Part shown: positions 25,598-35,045 of the stretch, piece after piece | Layout of the letters: each line of letters begins with the position of its first letter | Numbering within the stretch: position 1 is the stretch's first letter | Origin: Candidatus Eisenbergiella intestinipullorum | GTDB lineage: Bacteria; Bacillota; Clostridia; Lachnospirales; Lachnospiraceae | Length of the DNA: 64,000 nucleotides | NCBI GenBank assembly: GCA_019119815.1 | Contig: DWWH01000070.1 | Coordinates: forward strand, 1 to 64,000 | Direction of reading: 5' to 3' | Translations under genes and position numbers: made by a program | Notes under the pieces: model-generated | Told to the model about the DNA's origin: nothing | Seen by the model: the letters and a program-made list of their open reading frames with translations, nothing else | The model's database searches: none

Positions 25598-26250
25598 TTC
25601 GGATTATCTGTCTTATGATCGGGTATGTGTGCGGCCTGTTCCAGACCGCGTTCCTCTATGGAAAAATGAACGGGATCGACATCCGGGACTACGGGAGCCA
25701 CAATGCGGGAACCACCAACGCCCTGCGCGTGCTGGGAACGAAGGCGGGACTGATCGTATTTTTCGGGGATGTGCTGAAATGCGTTGTCGCCGTGACCATC
25801 GTGCGGTTCGTGTTCGGCCCCGCCCATCCGCAGATGAAATACCTGTATATGATCTATGCGGCGGCAGGCGTGATCCTCGGCCACAATTTTCCCTTTTATC
25901 TGCATTTCCGCGGCGGAAAGGGGATTGCGGCTACGGCGGGACTGATCCTGTCCTTTCATCCGCTGTTCATCCCGGTGGGAGCGGTGCTGTTCTTCGTTAC
26001 TTTTGCCCTGACCCACTATGTTTCTCTGGGCTCCCTGCTTGTGTATGCGGGCTTCCTGATCGAACTGGTGGTGCTGGGACAGATGGGGATCTTTGAGACG
26101 ACCCAGCCGGTGCTGAACGAGATCTATGCGGTGGGCGCCTTCCTGACCATCATGGCTTACTGGAAGCACCGGGAAAACATCAAACGTCTGATCCGCGGGG
26201 AAGAGCGCAGGACCTATCTGTTTAAGAAGAACAAGGAAGAGATTCGATAA
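25594..26250 (+). CDS. plsY: Glycerol-3-phosphate acyltransferase PlsY
   Basis: 218 residues, polytopic, with the three PlsY motifs visible: the first in [16 protein letters not shown], the second [20 protein letters not shown], and the third near the C-terminal membrane segments. It transfers acyl groups from acyl-phosphate to glycerol 3-phosphate, making lysophosphatidate. It overlaps der (ATGA) and precedes gpsA, which makes its substrate. It is about 15-20 residues longer than typical, due to a basic C-terminal tail. Confidence 0.96.
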   Translation: MIRIICLMIGYVCGLFQTAFLYGKMNGIDIRDYGSHNAGTTNALRVLGTKAGLIVFFGDVLKCVVAVTIVRFVFGPAHPQMKYLYMIYAAAGVILGHNFPFYLHFRGGKGIAATAGLILSFHPLFIPVGAVLFFVTFALTHYVSLGSLLVYAGFLIELVVLGQMGIFETTQPVLNEIYAVGAFLTIMAYWKHRENIKRLIRGEERRTYLFKKNKEEIR

Positions 26251-26254
26251 ATAA

Positions 26255-26413
26255 CGCTTCGGCATGGAGGGAAGATTGAAAAATAAGCCCGATGGCTTAT
26301 TTTTCAATCGGCAGTTTTGCAACGAAGCACAAAACTGCTGTGATCGCAGAGGAGAAATCACATGCGTGATTTCTCCTCGCGGCCTCAGCGTAGAACGCTT
26401 CGGCATGGAGGTA
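26255..26413 (+). repeat. Triple-hairpin intergenic repeat, copy B
   Basis: Same unit as at 1801-1960: stems 26274-26309, 26311-26338 and 26349-26378, with both ends carrying CTTCGGCATGGAGG. The two copies differ at only a few bases, mostly in the loops. Here it lies between plsY and gpsA and supplies the gpsA ribosome binding site. Confidence 0.9.
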
Positions 26414-26416
26414 AAA

Positions 26417-27442
26417 ATGGCAAAAATCGGAATGATCGGAGCAGGGAGCTGGGGAACGGCGCTGACCTGGCTCCTTACGAATAACGGACATCAGGTGACC
26501 GTCTGGTCTGCGCTGGAAGCGGAGATCGAGATGCTCAGGCGGGAGAGGGAGCAGAAGGAAAAGCTGCCGGGTGTGATCCTCTCCGCGGATACAGCGTTTA
26601 CCACACAGCTTTCCGAGGCGGTGGAGGGCATGGATCTTCTGGTCCTTGCGGTTCCCTCGCCTTTTACGCGCAGCACGGCGAGACAGCTGAAGGGGCTGGT
26701 GCGGGACGGACAGATCATCGTAAATGTGGCCAAGGGCATTGAAGAAAACACCCTGCTCACCCTTTCCCAGGTCATCGAGGAGGAAGTCCCGCAGGCGGAG
26801 GTGGCGGTCCTTTCCGGCCCGTCCCATGCGGAAGAGGTGGGAAAGGGCATGCAGACCGCCATCGTGGCGGGAGCCCACAGGAAGAAGACGGCGGAATACA
26901 TTCAGAACATTTTTATGAGCGAGGTGTTCCGCGTTTATGCCAGCCCGGATGTGCTGGGTATTGAGCTGGGCGCGGCGTTAAAAAATGTGGTGGCGCTGGC
27001 GGCGGGCATCGCGGACGGTCTGGGCTGCGGGGACAATACGAAGGCAGCCCTGATCACCCGGGGCATCAAGGAGATCTCCCGTCTCGGCATGAAGATGGGA
27101 GGGCATTTTGAAAGCTTTTACGGCCTGTCCGGCATCGGCGATCTGATCGTGACCTGCGCCAGCATGCATTCCCGCAACCGGCGTGCGGGCATCCTGATCG
27201 GCAAGGGCTACAGCATGGACGAGGCCATGAAGGAAGTGAAGATGGTGGTGGAGGGTGTTTATTCCGCAAAAGCCGCCATGGCGCTGGCGGAAAAGTATGA
27301 CGTTCCCCTGCCCATCATCGAGCAGGTCAACGAGGTGCTTTTTCATGGAAAGCCTGCCGTTCAGGCCATGAACGATCTGATGGTGCGGGATAAGAAGATC
27401 GAGATCACGGATGACATTCAGTGGCAGAAGCCGGACCGTTAA
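26417..27442 (+). CDS. gpsA: NAD(P)-dependent glycerol-3-phosphate dehydrogenase
   Basis: 341 residues: Rossmann start KIGMIGAGSWGTAL, the catalytic-domain segment LGIELGAALKNVVALAAGI with the conserved Lys, and the family stretch FYGLSGIGDLIVTC. It reduces dihydroxyacetone phosphate to glycerol 3-phosphate for PlsY, encoded just upstream. The start at 26417 is set by GGCATGGAGGTAAAA at the end of the repeat; the frame stays open upstream through the repeat to 26264, which is fortuitous. Confidence 0.97.
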   Translation: MAKIGMIGAGSWGTALTWLLTNNGHQVTVWSALEAEIEMLRREREQKEKLPGVILSADTAFTTQLSEAVEGMDLLVLAVPSPFTRSTARQLKGLVRDGQIIVNVAKGIEENTLLTLSQVIEEEVPQAEVAVLSGPSHAEEVGKGMQTAIVAGAHRKKTAEYIQNIFMSEVFRVYASPDVLGIELGAALKNVVALAAGIADGLGCGDNTKAALITRGIKEISRLGMKMGGHFESFYGLSGIGDLIVTCASMHSRNRRAGILIGKGYSMDEAMKEVKMVVEGVYSAKAAMALAEKYDVPLPIIEQVNEVLFHGKPAVQAMNDLMVRDKKIEITDDIQWQKPDR

Positions 27443-27460
27443 AAAAGAAGGGAAAGAGAT

Positions 27461-27490
27461 GAAAAAATGCGTCTGACAGCGCATTTTTTC
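27461..27490 (+). terminator. Terminator-like hairpin after gpsA
   Basis: GAAAAAATGCG (27461-27471) pairs with CGCATTTTTTC (27480-27490); the 3' arm provides the T-run. Confidence 0.75.
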
Positions 27491-27504
27491 AAATGGAGGA
27501 AGGA

Positions 27505-29757
27505 ATGAAGGAAGAAAAACTGAGGGAGCTGCTGGACTCCCTTTCTATGACGGAAAAGATCGGACAGCTCATCCAGGTTCCGGGGAATATGCTGAACGCG
27601 GACGGCCAGGAGCTGGGCGTCAGAGATGAACTGGGGATCGGAGATGAGCTTCTGAGAAATGTGGGATCCACGCTGAACGTGGTGGGAGCGGATCAGGTGC
27701 GGCGGGTGCAAGAGGAATACCTGAGGAGGAGCAGTGCGAAGATCCCGCTTTTGTTCATGGCGGACATCATCTATGGCTTCCGCACGGTCTGGCCCATTCC
27801 GCTGGCGCTGGGCTGCTCCTTTGAACCGTCTCTTCTGCGCCGCCTGTGCGCGGCGACCGCTCAGGAGAGCACGGCGGGCGGAGTCCACGTTACGTTTTCT
27901 CCGATGGGAGACCTGGTGCGGGATGCCCGGTGGGGACGCTGCCTGGAGTCCACGGGAGAGGACCCGAACAGGAATGCGGCATATGTGAAGGCATGTGTGG
28001 AAGGTTTCCAGGAGGGCCTTGCGGAGGAAGGCGCCGGAAAGGGGATCGCTTCCTGCGTGAAGCATTTCGCCGCGTACGGCGCGCCGGAGGGCGGCAGGGA
28101 CTACAACACGGTGGATATGTCGGAGCGCAGGCTCCGCCAGGATTATCTGCCCGCTTATCGTGCGGGCGTGGAGGCCGGATGTGAAATGGTGATGACCTCC
28201 TTCAATACGGTGGACGGGGTTCCCGCTACGGGAAACCGCTGGCTGATGCAGGATGTGCTCCGGAAGGAATGGGGCTTTACGGGCGTTCTCATCACGGACT
28301 ATGCGGCCATCGCCGAACTGGTCACGCACGGCGTGGCAAAGGATCAGAAGGAGGCTGCCCGTCTTGCCATGGAAGCGGGCGTGGACATTGACATGTGTAC
28401 GGGCTGCTACGCGAATCATCTGGAAGCTCTGATCCGGGAAGGGGCGCTCACCCAGGAACAGCTGGATGCGGCCGTATGGCGGGTGCTTTCTCTGAAAAAC
28501 AGGCTCGGTCTGTTTGAGGATCCTTTCCGGGGAGCCGATGCGGCGGCAGAAAACAGGCTGTATCAGAATGAGTCCTTTCTCGCTCTGGCCCGGGAAGCGG
28601 CGGCAAAGTGCTCCGTCCTTCTGGAAAATAAGGGGGAGCTCCTTCCGCTGAGGGAAGCAGGAGAAGCGGAAGGCACACAGGCGAAAGGGGAAAGGATCGC
28701 CCTGATCGGTCCTTTCGCGGACAGAAAGGAAGCCCTTGGCATGTGGGCCATTCATGGAGACAGGAAGGGGGTAGTGACCATTCGGGAGGCTTTCGCGGAA
28801 ACGCCGGGGCTGGATTTTTGCTGGACGGAAGGATGTGAAACCCTGCTTCCGGAGGACTATACGGATCTTCCAGTCCTGGCGGAACGCGGCGAGCGGGTCT
28901 GCTGGAGCGAAGAAAAGAGGAAGGAGGAATGGGCCCGCGCGCTGGAGATCGCAGAAAACGCGGATGTGGCTGTTGTCGCCCTGGGAGAGGACGAGATTCA
29001 GGGCGGCGAAGGCGGAAGCCGGACGAAGCTGACGCTTCCGGGGGATCAGCTGAGGCTGCTGCGCGAGGTGAGAAAGCGCGTTTCCAGGCTGATCGTGGTG
29101 CTCTTTGCCGGAAGGCCTTTGGAGCTTCGTGAGGTGAAGGAGCTTGCAGACGCCCTCCTTCTGGTCTGGTATCCGGGAACGGAAGGCGGAAGGGCTATCC
29201 GGGATATGCTGTTTGGAAAGAGCGAGCCGGAGGGCCGGCTGTCCATGAGCCTGCCGGAGAGCGTGGGACAGCTCCCCTTGTATTACAACGCCTTTTCCAC
29301 CGGCCGTCCTTATGACGGAAAGACGGCGAACCGATTCTTTTCCCGTTATACGGACTGCCCCAATGCGCCCCTGTACCCGTTTGGCTACGGTCTGTCCTAT
29401 CACAGTGCCGCTTATGGCCCAACGCATCTGGACGGGCGCATCCTGAAACGGGGCGGAACCGTTACGGTCTGGGCGGAGGTCACCAATACGGGAAGCCGGG
29501 ACGGGGTGGAGACGGTCCAGCTGTATCTGCGTGACGTGACCGGGAGCGTGGTGCGTCCGGTAAAGGAACTGGCTGATGTCCGGAAGGTGTTCCTGAAGGC
29601 GGGAGAAACCAGACGGGTGGAATTTGCCGTCACGGAAGAAATGCTCCGTTTTTACGGAAGGGATCTGCAGTACCGTTCGGAGCCGGGCCTGTTCCGGGCG
29701 GCGATCGGAGCGGACAGCAGCGTTGTGCCGGACGCAGAGTTTGAACTGGAAGACTGA
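27505..29757 (+). CDS. Glycoside hydrolase family 3 beta-glycosidase
   Basis: 750 residues without a signal peptide, so probably cytosolic. GH3 N-terminal TIM-barrel (about 20-330) with the nucleophile Asp265 in GVLITDYAAIAE and the KHFAAYG region near 190; C-terminal alpha/beta sandwich (about 370-580, with GEDEIQGGEGG and PGTEGGRA) and a fibronectin-III-like domain (about 650-745). Likely a beta-glucosidase or beta-xylosidase on imported oligosaccharides. No transporter gene lies beside it. Start ATG 27505 follows ATGGAGGAAGGA. Confidence 0.93.
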   Translation: MKEEKLRELLDSLSMTEKIGQLIQVPGNMLNADGQELGVRDELGIGDELLRNVGSTLNVVGADQVRRVQEEYLRRSSAKIPLLFMADIIYGFRTVWPIPLALGCSFEPSLLRRLCAATAQESTAGGVHVTFSPMGDLVRDARWGRCLESTGEDPNRNAAYVKACVEGFQEGLAEEGAGKGIASCVKHFAAYGAPEGGRDYNTVDMSERRLRQDYLPAYRAGVEAGCEMVMTSFNTVDGVPATGNRWLMQDVLRKEWGFTGVLITDYAAIAELVTHGVAKDQKEAARLAMEAGVDIDMCTGCYANHLEALIREGALTQEQLDAAVWRVLSLKNRLGLFEDPFRGADAAAENRLYQNESFLALAREAAAKCSVLLENKGELLPLREAGEAEGTQAKGERIALIGPFADRKEALGMWAIHGDRKGVVTIREAFAETPGLDFCWTEGCETLLPEDYTDLPVLAERGERVCWSEEKRKEEWARALEIAENADVAVVALGEDEIQGGEGGSRTKLTLPGDQLRLLREVRKRVSRLIVVLFAGRPLELREVKELADALLLVWYPGTEGGRAIRDMLFGKSEPEGRLSMSLPESVGQLPLYYNAFSTGRPYDGKTANRFFSRYTDCPNAPLYPFGYGLSYHSAAYGPTHLDGRILKRGGTVTVWAEVTNTGSRDGVETVQLYLRDVTGSVVRPVKELADVRKVFLKAGETRRVEFAVTEEMLRFYGRDLQYRSEPGLFRAAIGADSSVVPDAEFELED

Positions 29758-29805
29758 GAACTGCGAAACCGGAAAATACAAAATACCACAGAAGGGAAAG
29801 AATAC

Positions 29806-29837
29806 CGCCCCGGTCCGAAAACCATCGGATCGGGGCG
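29806..29837. terminator. Convergent hairpin between the GH3 and TauE/SafE genes
   Basis: CGCCCCG and TCCG pair with CGGA and CGGGGCG around AAAACCAT, giving an 11-bp stem with one mismatch. T-runs on either side are poor, so termination is likely but not certain. Confidence 0.55.
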
Positions 29838-29899
29838 ATATGATCTGACCGGAAGCGGCCGAAGGCTTTATGCGGAAAACGGCCCTTCTCCGGCGCCTG

Positions 29900-30688
29900 T
29901 CACAGGATCGTATATTTGCAGACGTTATAAATATTGATGAAAATAATGACGACCATGATCCCGATGAAAAGCTTCTGCACCGTCTTTTCATCGATCCGGG
30001 AATTGATCCTGCGGCCCACGATCCCGCCCAGGATGCCGCAGATCACCATGCCGATGAAGAGCGGGAGCTGGAACTGGGGAACATTTTGCTGAAGGATGGT
30101 CTTCAGCGTGCTGGCAGCCTGGGAAAACAGGATGATATACAGGGAATTTTCCGCAGCCGTCTTGGTGTCCATGGAAAAAAAGATAAACAGAACGACCAGA
30201 TTGATGGGCCCGCCGCCGATCCCGAGGAAGGAAGAAAAGATCCCCAGGATAAAGCCGATCAGAAAGATGGGGACCACCTTCCGGACAACGCAGGTATGAA
30301 GCCTGTCCTTGCGCACGGTGCAGACCAGCGTCCATACGGTGATCAGCATCAGGCAGGCTGCCTGCACGGCACCGACCATGTTCTGGTCGGAAAAGAGCGC
30401 GCTGATCCGGTCGAACAGCTCCTTCCCGGTGATGCCTCCCACCGCTGCGCCCACGGCCAGAATGGAGCCGGAACGCATCTCAATGAGGGAATTTCCGCTG
30501 AGCCGGGATTTGATGACAGAATAGCAGGTCATGGAAAGGACCGTGCATCCGGAAAGAAAGCTGATGGAGGACACGCTCAGCAGCCCGAAGGAATCCAGCA
30601 CCGGTTTGATGATGACTCCTCCACCGATCCCGCAGATCGCGCCGATGATACATGCCCCGAAGCTTACCAGCAAAAAGATGATATACAT
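29900..30688 (-). CDS. TauE/SafE family membrane transporter
   Basis: 262 residues with about eight hydrophobic segments and the two internally repeated Gly-rich motifs of the family (GAICGIGGGVIIKPVL near residue 16 and FSSFLGIGGGPINLVVLF near 151). The family moves sulfite, sulfoacetate or other small organic anions; the substrate here is unknown. GGGGAGGTTTTTTT precedes the start. It is monocistronic, convergent with the GH3 gene. Confidence 0.9.
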   Translation of the reverse strand: MYIIFLLVSFGACIIGAICGIGGGVIIKPVLDSFGLLSVSSISFLSGCTVLSMTCYSVIKSRLSGNSLIEMRSGSILAVGAAVGGITGKELFDRISALFSDQNMVGAVQAACLMLITVWTLVCTVRKDRLHTCVVRKVVPIFLIGFILGIFSSFLGIGGGPINLVVLFIFFSMDTKTAAENSLYIILFSQAASTLKTILQQNVPQFQLPLFIGMVICGILGGIVGRRINSRIDEKTVQKLFIGIMVVIIFINIYNVCKYTIL

Positions 30689-30841
30689 AAAAAAACCTCC
30701 CCATGCATTTTTCAGGTGTACTTTCTATTATCTTATCACACCTGCGTGTGCGGGACAAGGAGGATCCATATGACGGGCCGGGTTCCTGTTCCCTGGCAGG
30801 CCAGCGAACAGGAACGGATAAATCGCCGAAGATAGACTGAT

Positions 30842-31696
30842 TCAGATCAGAGCCAGGATTTCCGCCGCCACTTTGGGACGGTTCATGGTATAGAGATGGA
30901 TGCCGTCCGCCCCTTCTGCCTTCAGGCCGCGGATCTGCTCCGCCGCATACTCGATCCCGGCTTTTCTCAGGTCGGCAGGATTGTCCGCATAGGCGGCGAT
31001 CATGTCGGCCATTTTTTTCGGAACCGCGGAACCGGAGAGGGATACGGTGGTGCCGATCTGCCGGGCTGTGGTGATGGGCATGATTCCGGCGCAGATGGGA
31101 ACCGTGATCCCGGCCTTCCCGGCCGCGTCCCGGAAGCGCAGGAAGCTGTCGTTGTCAAAGAAGAGCTGTGTGATCAGAAATTCCGCTCCCGCCTCACATT
31201 TTTCCTTCAGGTGGCGCAGATCCTCCTCCATGCTTGCCGCTTCAAAATGCTTTTCCGGATAACAGGCTCCTGCGGTCTGAAAAGCTGTGGTCTTTTTCAG
31301 ATAGGAGATCAGATCGCTGGCATGGGCGAAGGCGCGGCTTTCATACTGCTCGTCGCTCATGTCGGCAGGGCGGTCTCCCCGCAGAGCGAGCACATGCTTC
31401 AGGCCTTCCTTTTCCATCTGGGCGGCGACGGCGTCGATGTCCTCTTTTTTGGAGCCGACGCAGGTCATATGAGCCAGCGCGTTGATATGGAGCTGATTCT
31501 GGATATAGGAAGCGATCTCCAGTGTTTTTTTGGACTTGCTTCCGCCTGCACCATAGGTGACACTGATGAAATCCGGCTTCAGAACCGCCAGCTTGTCCAG
31601 CACGGAAAACGCGTTGGCAAAATCGTCCTCCTTCTTCGGGGGGAATACTTCAAAAGAAAGAGCGGGTTTCTTTTCCTTAAAAATGTCCTTGATCAT
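30842..31696 (-). CDS. metF: 5,10-methylenetetrahydrofolate reductase
   Basis: 284 residues, an FAD-dependent TIM barrel. Typical stretches are SFEVFPPKKE (catalytic Glu), SVTYGAGGS, LALRGDRP (with the Asp that contacts flavin) and ITQLFFDND. It reduces methylene-THF to methyl-THF for methionine synthesis or the Wood-Ljungdahl methyl branch. The start at 31696 follows GTGAGGAAAAAC; the frame stays open to 31885 but overlaps the aroA leader. Divergent from aroA. Confidence 0.95.
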   Translation of the reverse strand: MIKDIFKEKKPALSFEVFPPKKEDDFANAFSVLDKLAVLKPDFISVTYGAGGSKSKKTLEIASYIQNQLHINALAHMTCVGSKKEDIDAVAAQMEKEGLKHVLALRGDRPADMSDEQYESRAFAHASDLISYLKKTTAFQTAGACYPEKHFEAASMEEDLRHLKEKCEAGAEFLITQLFFDNDSFLRFRDAAGKAGITVPICAGIMPITTARQIGTTVSLSGSAVPKKMADMIAAYADNPADLRKAGIEYAAEQIRGLKAEGADGIHLYTMNRPKVAAEILALI

Positions 31697-31883
31697 GTTT
31701 TTCCTCACTTCTGTTGCTGTGAACCGGTCCCGTCTTTTGTTACGGCTCAGTCCGCATGGCACGGCCGTTTCTGCCGCGTGTTTTGGGCAAACGGGACGCA
31801 GATGTTGACGCATGCTGAATAATATCGTACCATGAACCTGAGTGAAATTCAAGGATGCCGTTACGAAAGAGAGGAGAAATACC

Positions 31884-33320
31884 ATGGCGGGAAAGGTCTA
31901 CCGGGTACAGAATATCTATCAAAAAATGCAGCAGAAGGCGGGAGAGAGAAAACAGTTTACGGTACGGGTGCCAGGCTCCAAAAGCATCACCAACCGGGCG
32001 CTTCTGCTGTCCATGCTTTCCGACGGGGACTGCGTGCTGAAAGGGGCATTGTTTTCCGACGATTCCCGCTATCTGGTGCAGTGTATTGCCGATCTGGGAT
32101 TTGACATCACCGCGGATGAAGAGAGAGAAGAAGTCCGCGTGAAGGGGCTTGGCGGACGGATCCCCAAAACGGAAGCCGCCGTTTACGTGGGAAGCGCGGG
32201 AACGGCCGCCCGTTTCCTGACGGCGCTTCTGGGGCTGAAGGAGGGCGTCTGGCATCTGAACGCTTCGGAGCAGATGCGAAGACGCCCCATGGAGCCCCTG
32301 CTGGAGTGCCTGGAGGAGCTGGGAACGCAGGTGATTTACGAAGGAGAGAAAGGCCATTTTCCCTTTACGCTCATTGGGGGAAAAGGAGAAGCAAAGGAGG
32401 CTGCGGCTGCCGGAGCAGGGAGCCGTCAGACGGTCACGGTGGACATCGCCCACAGCAGCCAGTTCTTGAGCGCCCTCCTGATCGCCTCCTGCTGCAGCGG
32501 AAGGAATCTGGACATCCGGGTGAAGGGGACGCACGGCATGGCCTACATCGATATGACGGTGAAGATGATGGAGCAGTTCGGAATCGTGCCGCAGCGTCTG
32601 GACAGCGCTTCGGCAGAGCCGGGTTTGGATGGGAAAGGCAGGGGGGAAAAAAATACTCCGGAAGAAGAAAAAATAATTCCGGAAGAAGGAGGCTTCCGAA
32701 TGGGACAGGGCTGCTACCGGCATCAGGTTTATGAGATCGAGCCGGATGTATCCGCGGCCTGCTATTTCTATGCCATGGCGGCGCTTCTCGGAATAGAGGG
32801 CAGAGTACAGGGCGTGCATTTTGATTCCCTGCAGGGAGATGTGGAATTTTTGCGGATCCTGGAGCGGATGGGCTGCGTGACGAAGGAAACGCCGGAGGGG
32901 ATCGTGCTTTTCGGACCGGAGAAGGGAAAGCTGAGGGGAGTGGAGGCGGACATGCACGCCTGCTCCGATCAGGCCATCACCCTGGCGGCCATCGCGCCCT
33001 ATGCGGATTCCTCCGTCACCATTACCGGGATCGGGCACATCCGCTACCAGGAGAGCGACCGCCTGGCGGCGATCGCCCAGGAGCTCACCAGGCTGGGCAT
33101 CCGCGTTCAGACACGGGAAGACGGCCTGACCATCGATCCGGGACAGCCCCGGCCGGGAAAGATCCGTACCTATGACGATCACCGTATGGCCATGGGCTTT
33201 TCCCTGACCGGCCTTCGCGCGGACGGGATCGAGATCGACGATCCGGGCTGCTGCCGGAAAACCTTCGCGCAGTATTTTGAGGTGCTGGATGGGGTGATTG
33301 ACGAACTGAGAGGGAAATGA
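31884..33320 (+). CDS. aroA: 3-phosphoshikimate 1-carboxyvinyltransferase (EPSP synthase)
   Basis: 478 residues, about 50 longer than E. coli AroA. Motifs: PGSKSITNRALLL (30-42), GSAGTAARFLTALL (103-116), the substrate Ser and Gln in SSQF, and DDHRMAM (431-437). It condenses shikimate 3-phosphate with PEP in the chorismate pathway. An insert at about residues 240-276 is charged and low-complexity, with a near-duplicated PEEEKIIPEE segment. Gly at the PGSK/NAGT-equivalent positions is not diagnostic of herbicide class here. The start at 31884 follows GAGAGGAGAAATACC. Confidence 0.95.
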   Translation: MAGKVYRVQNIYQKMQQKAGERKQFTVRVPGSKSITNRALLLSMLSDGDCVLKGALFSDDSRYLVQCIADLGFDITADEEREEVRVKGLGGRIPKTEAAVYVGSAGTAARFLTALLGLKEGVWHLNASEQMRRRPMEPLLECLEELGTQVIYEGEKGHFPFTLIGGKGEAKEAAAAGAGSRQTVTVDIAHSSQFLSALLIASCCSGRNLDIRVKGTHGMAYIDMTVKMMEQFGIVPQRLDSASAEPGLDGKGRGEKNTPEEEKIIPEEGGFRMGQGCYRHQVYEIEPDVSAACYFYAMAALLGIEGRVQGVHFDSLQGDVEFLRILERMGCVTKETPEGIVLFGPEKGKLRGVEADMHACSDQAITLAAIAPYADSSVTITGIGHIRYQESDRLAAIAQELTRLGIRVQTREDGLTIDPGQPRPGKIRTYDDHRMAMGFSLTGLRADGIEIDDPGCCRKTFAQYFEVLDGVIDELRGK

Positions 33321-33352
33321 GTGGGCGGATAAAAGCCCCGCTCATTTCCCTC
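33310..33352. terminator. Hairpin between convergent aroA and the purF-like gene
   Basis: GAGGGAAATGAG (33310-33321) pairs perfectly with CTCATTTCCCTC (33341-33352), 19-nt loop; it overlaps the aroA stop. No T-run follows on the plus strand, so its use as a terminator is uncertain. Confidence 0.55.
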
Positions 33353-33369
33353 AGAAAAAAGCGCCTGTC

Positions 33370-34776
33370 TTATTCCTTTCCGTCCCAGCAATACGTACAA
33401 AGCTTGCACCGGTCGATGCCGACGGACTCGATCATGTCGTCCAGGCGGTTATAGCGCAGGGAAGTGAAGTTGAGCTGTTTCCCGATGTTTTCCACCATGG
33501 CATGATAACGCTCCGATTCCGGATCGGCGTAGGCGTCCAGATCCACGTGCCGCCCCTCCCCTTCCATGTCCCGGATGACCCGTCTGGTGATCAGATCCAT
33601 TTCCGAGGTAGAACGGGAGAAATTCAGGTATTTGCAGCCGTAGAGAAGCGGCGGGCAGGCCGGACGGATGTGAACCTCCTTCGCGCCGCTGGAATACAGA
33701 AATTCCGTGGTCTCCCTCAGCTGCGTGCCGCGCACGATGGAGTCGTCGATCAGGAGCATGCTCCGGTCCTGGATCAGATCACGCACCGGGATCAGCTTCA
33801 TCTTGGCGATCAGGTTCCTCTTGCTCTGGATGGTGGGCATGAAGGAACGGGGCCAGGTGGGCGTGTACTTGATGAACGGTCTGGAAAAGGGGATGCCGGA
33901 GGCGTTTGCGTAGCCGATGGCATGCGCGGTTCCCGAATCCGGAACGCCGGCCACGATGTCCGGCGAGGCGTCGTCCCGCTTCGCCATGGACGCTCCGCAG
34001 TTGTAGCGCATCTTTTCCACGCTGATCCCTTCGTAGGAGGAAGAGGGATAACCGTAGTAGACCCAGAGGAAGGTACAGATTTTCATGTCCTTTCCGGGTC
34101 CCACAAGGGTTTTCACCCCTTCCGGCGTGATGACGGCGATCTCTCCCGGACCCAGCTCCCGCACATTGGTATAGCCCAGATTCAGATAGGCGAAGCTTTC
34201 AAAGGAGACGCAGTAGGCGTTGTCCTTCTTCCCGATGGCCACCGGGGTGCGGCCCAGCCGGTCCCTGGCGGCATAGATGCCCTTTGGCGTCATCAGAAGG
34301 ATCGTCATGGAGCCGTCGATGATCTCCTGCGCGTACCGGATGCCGTCGATCAGGTTTTCCTTCTGGTTGATGATGGTGGCCACCAGCTCCGTGGCGTTGA
34401 TGGTTCCGCCGCTCATCTCCAGAAAATGGATATGAGAAGAGAACAGCAGCTTGGAAAGAATATCCTCCGTGTTGTTGATCTTTCCCACGGTGGCAATGGA
34501 ATAGGTGCCGTGGTGGGAGCGCACGATCAGGGGCTGCGGCTCATAGTCAGAAATGCTTCCGATGCCGATGTTTCCCTTCATTTCATTGGCTTCTCTGTCA
34601 AACTTGGTCCGAAAAGGCGCGTTCTCAATGTTGTGGATGGCCCGGTCAAAGCCATAATCCCTGCTGTATACCGCCATTCCAGCCCTCCGGGTTCCCAGAT
34701 GGGAATGATAGTCCGTCCCGAAAAAAAGATCAAATACACAGTCCTCCTTAGATGCTACGCCAAAAAATCCGCCCAT
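33370..34776 (-). CDS. PurF-like phosphoribosyltransferase with non-functional glutaminase domain
   Basis: 468 residues aligning along PurF (amidophosphoribosyltransferase). The C-terminal half keeps the PRPP loop LLIDDSIVRGTQ and cysteines matching the 4Fe-4S ligands of Bacillus PurF (KICTF, PLLYGC, RCKLC). The N-terminal Ntn half does not keep its catalytic residues: the protein starts MGGFFG where active PurF has CGVFG, and the Arg, Asn-Gly and Asp segments that bind glutamine are replaced. It may use ammonia, partner with another amidotransferase, or have another function. Start 34776 is set by TGGAGGAAAGC; the ATG at 34788 lies before that site. Confidence 0.85.
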   Translation of the reverse strand: MGGFFGVASKEDCVFDLFFGTDYHSHLGTRRAGMAVYSRDYGFDRAIHNIENAPFRTKFDREANEMKGNIGIGSISDYEPQPLIVRSHHGTYSIATVGKINNTEDILSKLLFSSHIHFLEMSGGTINATELVATIINQKENLIDGIRYAQEIIDGSMTILLMTPKGIYAARDRLGRTPVAIGKKDNAYCVSFESFAYLNLGYTNVRELGPGEIAVITPEGVKTLVGPGKDMKICTFLWVYYGYPSSSYEGISVEKMRYNCGASMAKRDDASPDIVAGVPDSGTAHAIGYANASGIPFSRPFIKYTPTWPRSFMPTIQSKRNLIAKMKLIPVRDLIQDRSMLLIDDSIVRGTQLRETTEFLYSSGAKEVHIRPACPPLLYGCKYLNFSRSTSEMDLITRRVIRDMEGEGRHVDLDAYADPESERYHAMVENIGKQLNFTSLRYNRLDDMIESVGIDRCKLCTYCWDGKE

Positions 34777-34910
34777 GCTTTCCTCCATTCTCTCTCGTTT
34801 CTGATGCCTTTTGCCCTGTCCTTCTGCCGCAGCCTGCCAGCGCCTGTGCAGGCCCGTGCTCCGCAGAACCGTACATGGACAAAAGTTGGTGCCGGTGAAA
34901 AAATTCCTAT

Positions 34911-34924
34911 CCTATTTTAGCATG
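34911..34924 (-). promoter_or_regulatory. Candidate promoter of the purF-like gene
   Basis: Minus strand TGCTAAAAT (34914-34922) is an extended -10; no clear -35. It lies about 140 bp before the start codon. Confidence 0.35.
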
Positions 34925-35010
34925 AAAAAAGCGGAAATGCTCACTAAAGAGACAGAGAAATTACGGCACAGTGGTATCCATGTTCACCAAAATTAGAGAA
35001 ATTCAGGGGC

Positions 35011-35039
35011 TTGGCATCGGGCCTGGAGCGTAGTACAAT
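35011..35039 (+). promoter_or_regulatory. Promoter before the DUF2007-like gene
   Basis: TTGGCA (35011-35016), 17-nt spacer, TACAAT (35034-35039). It drives the DUF2007-like, M18 aminopeptidase and queA genes. Confidence 0.7.
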
Positions 35040-35045
35040 AGGAAG

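Noticed and set aside
26264..26416. N-terminal extension of GpsA through the repeat
   Set aside because: The frame is open only by chance through the hairpin element; the ribosome binding site at the repeat's end and the Rossmann start (MAKIGMIGAG) place the true start at 26417.
29870..30835. 321-residue plus-strand ORF
   Set aside because: Antisense to the TauE/SafE gene, whose membrane segments and GGGGAGG site are convincing; the translation is a low-complexity shadow.
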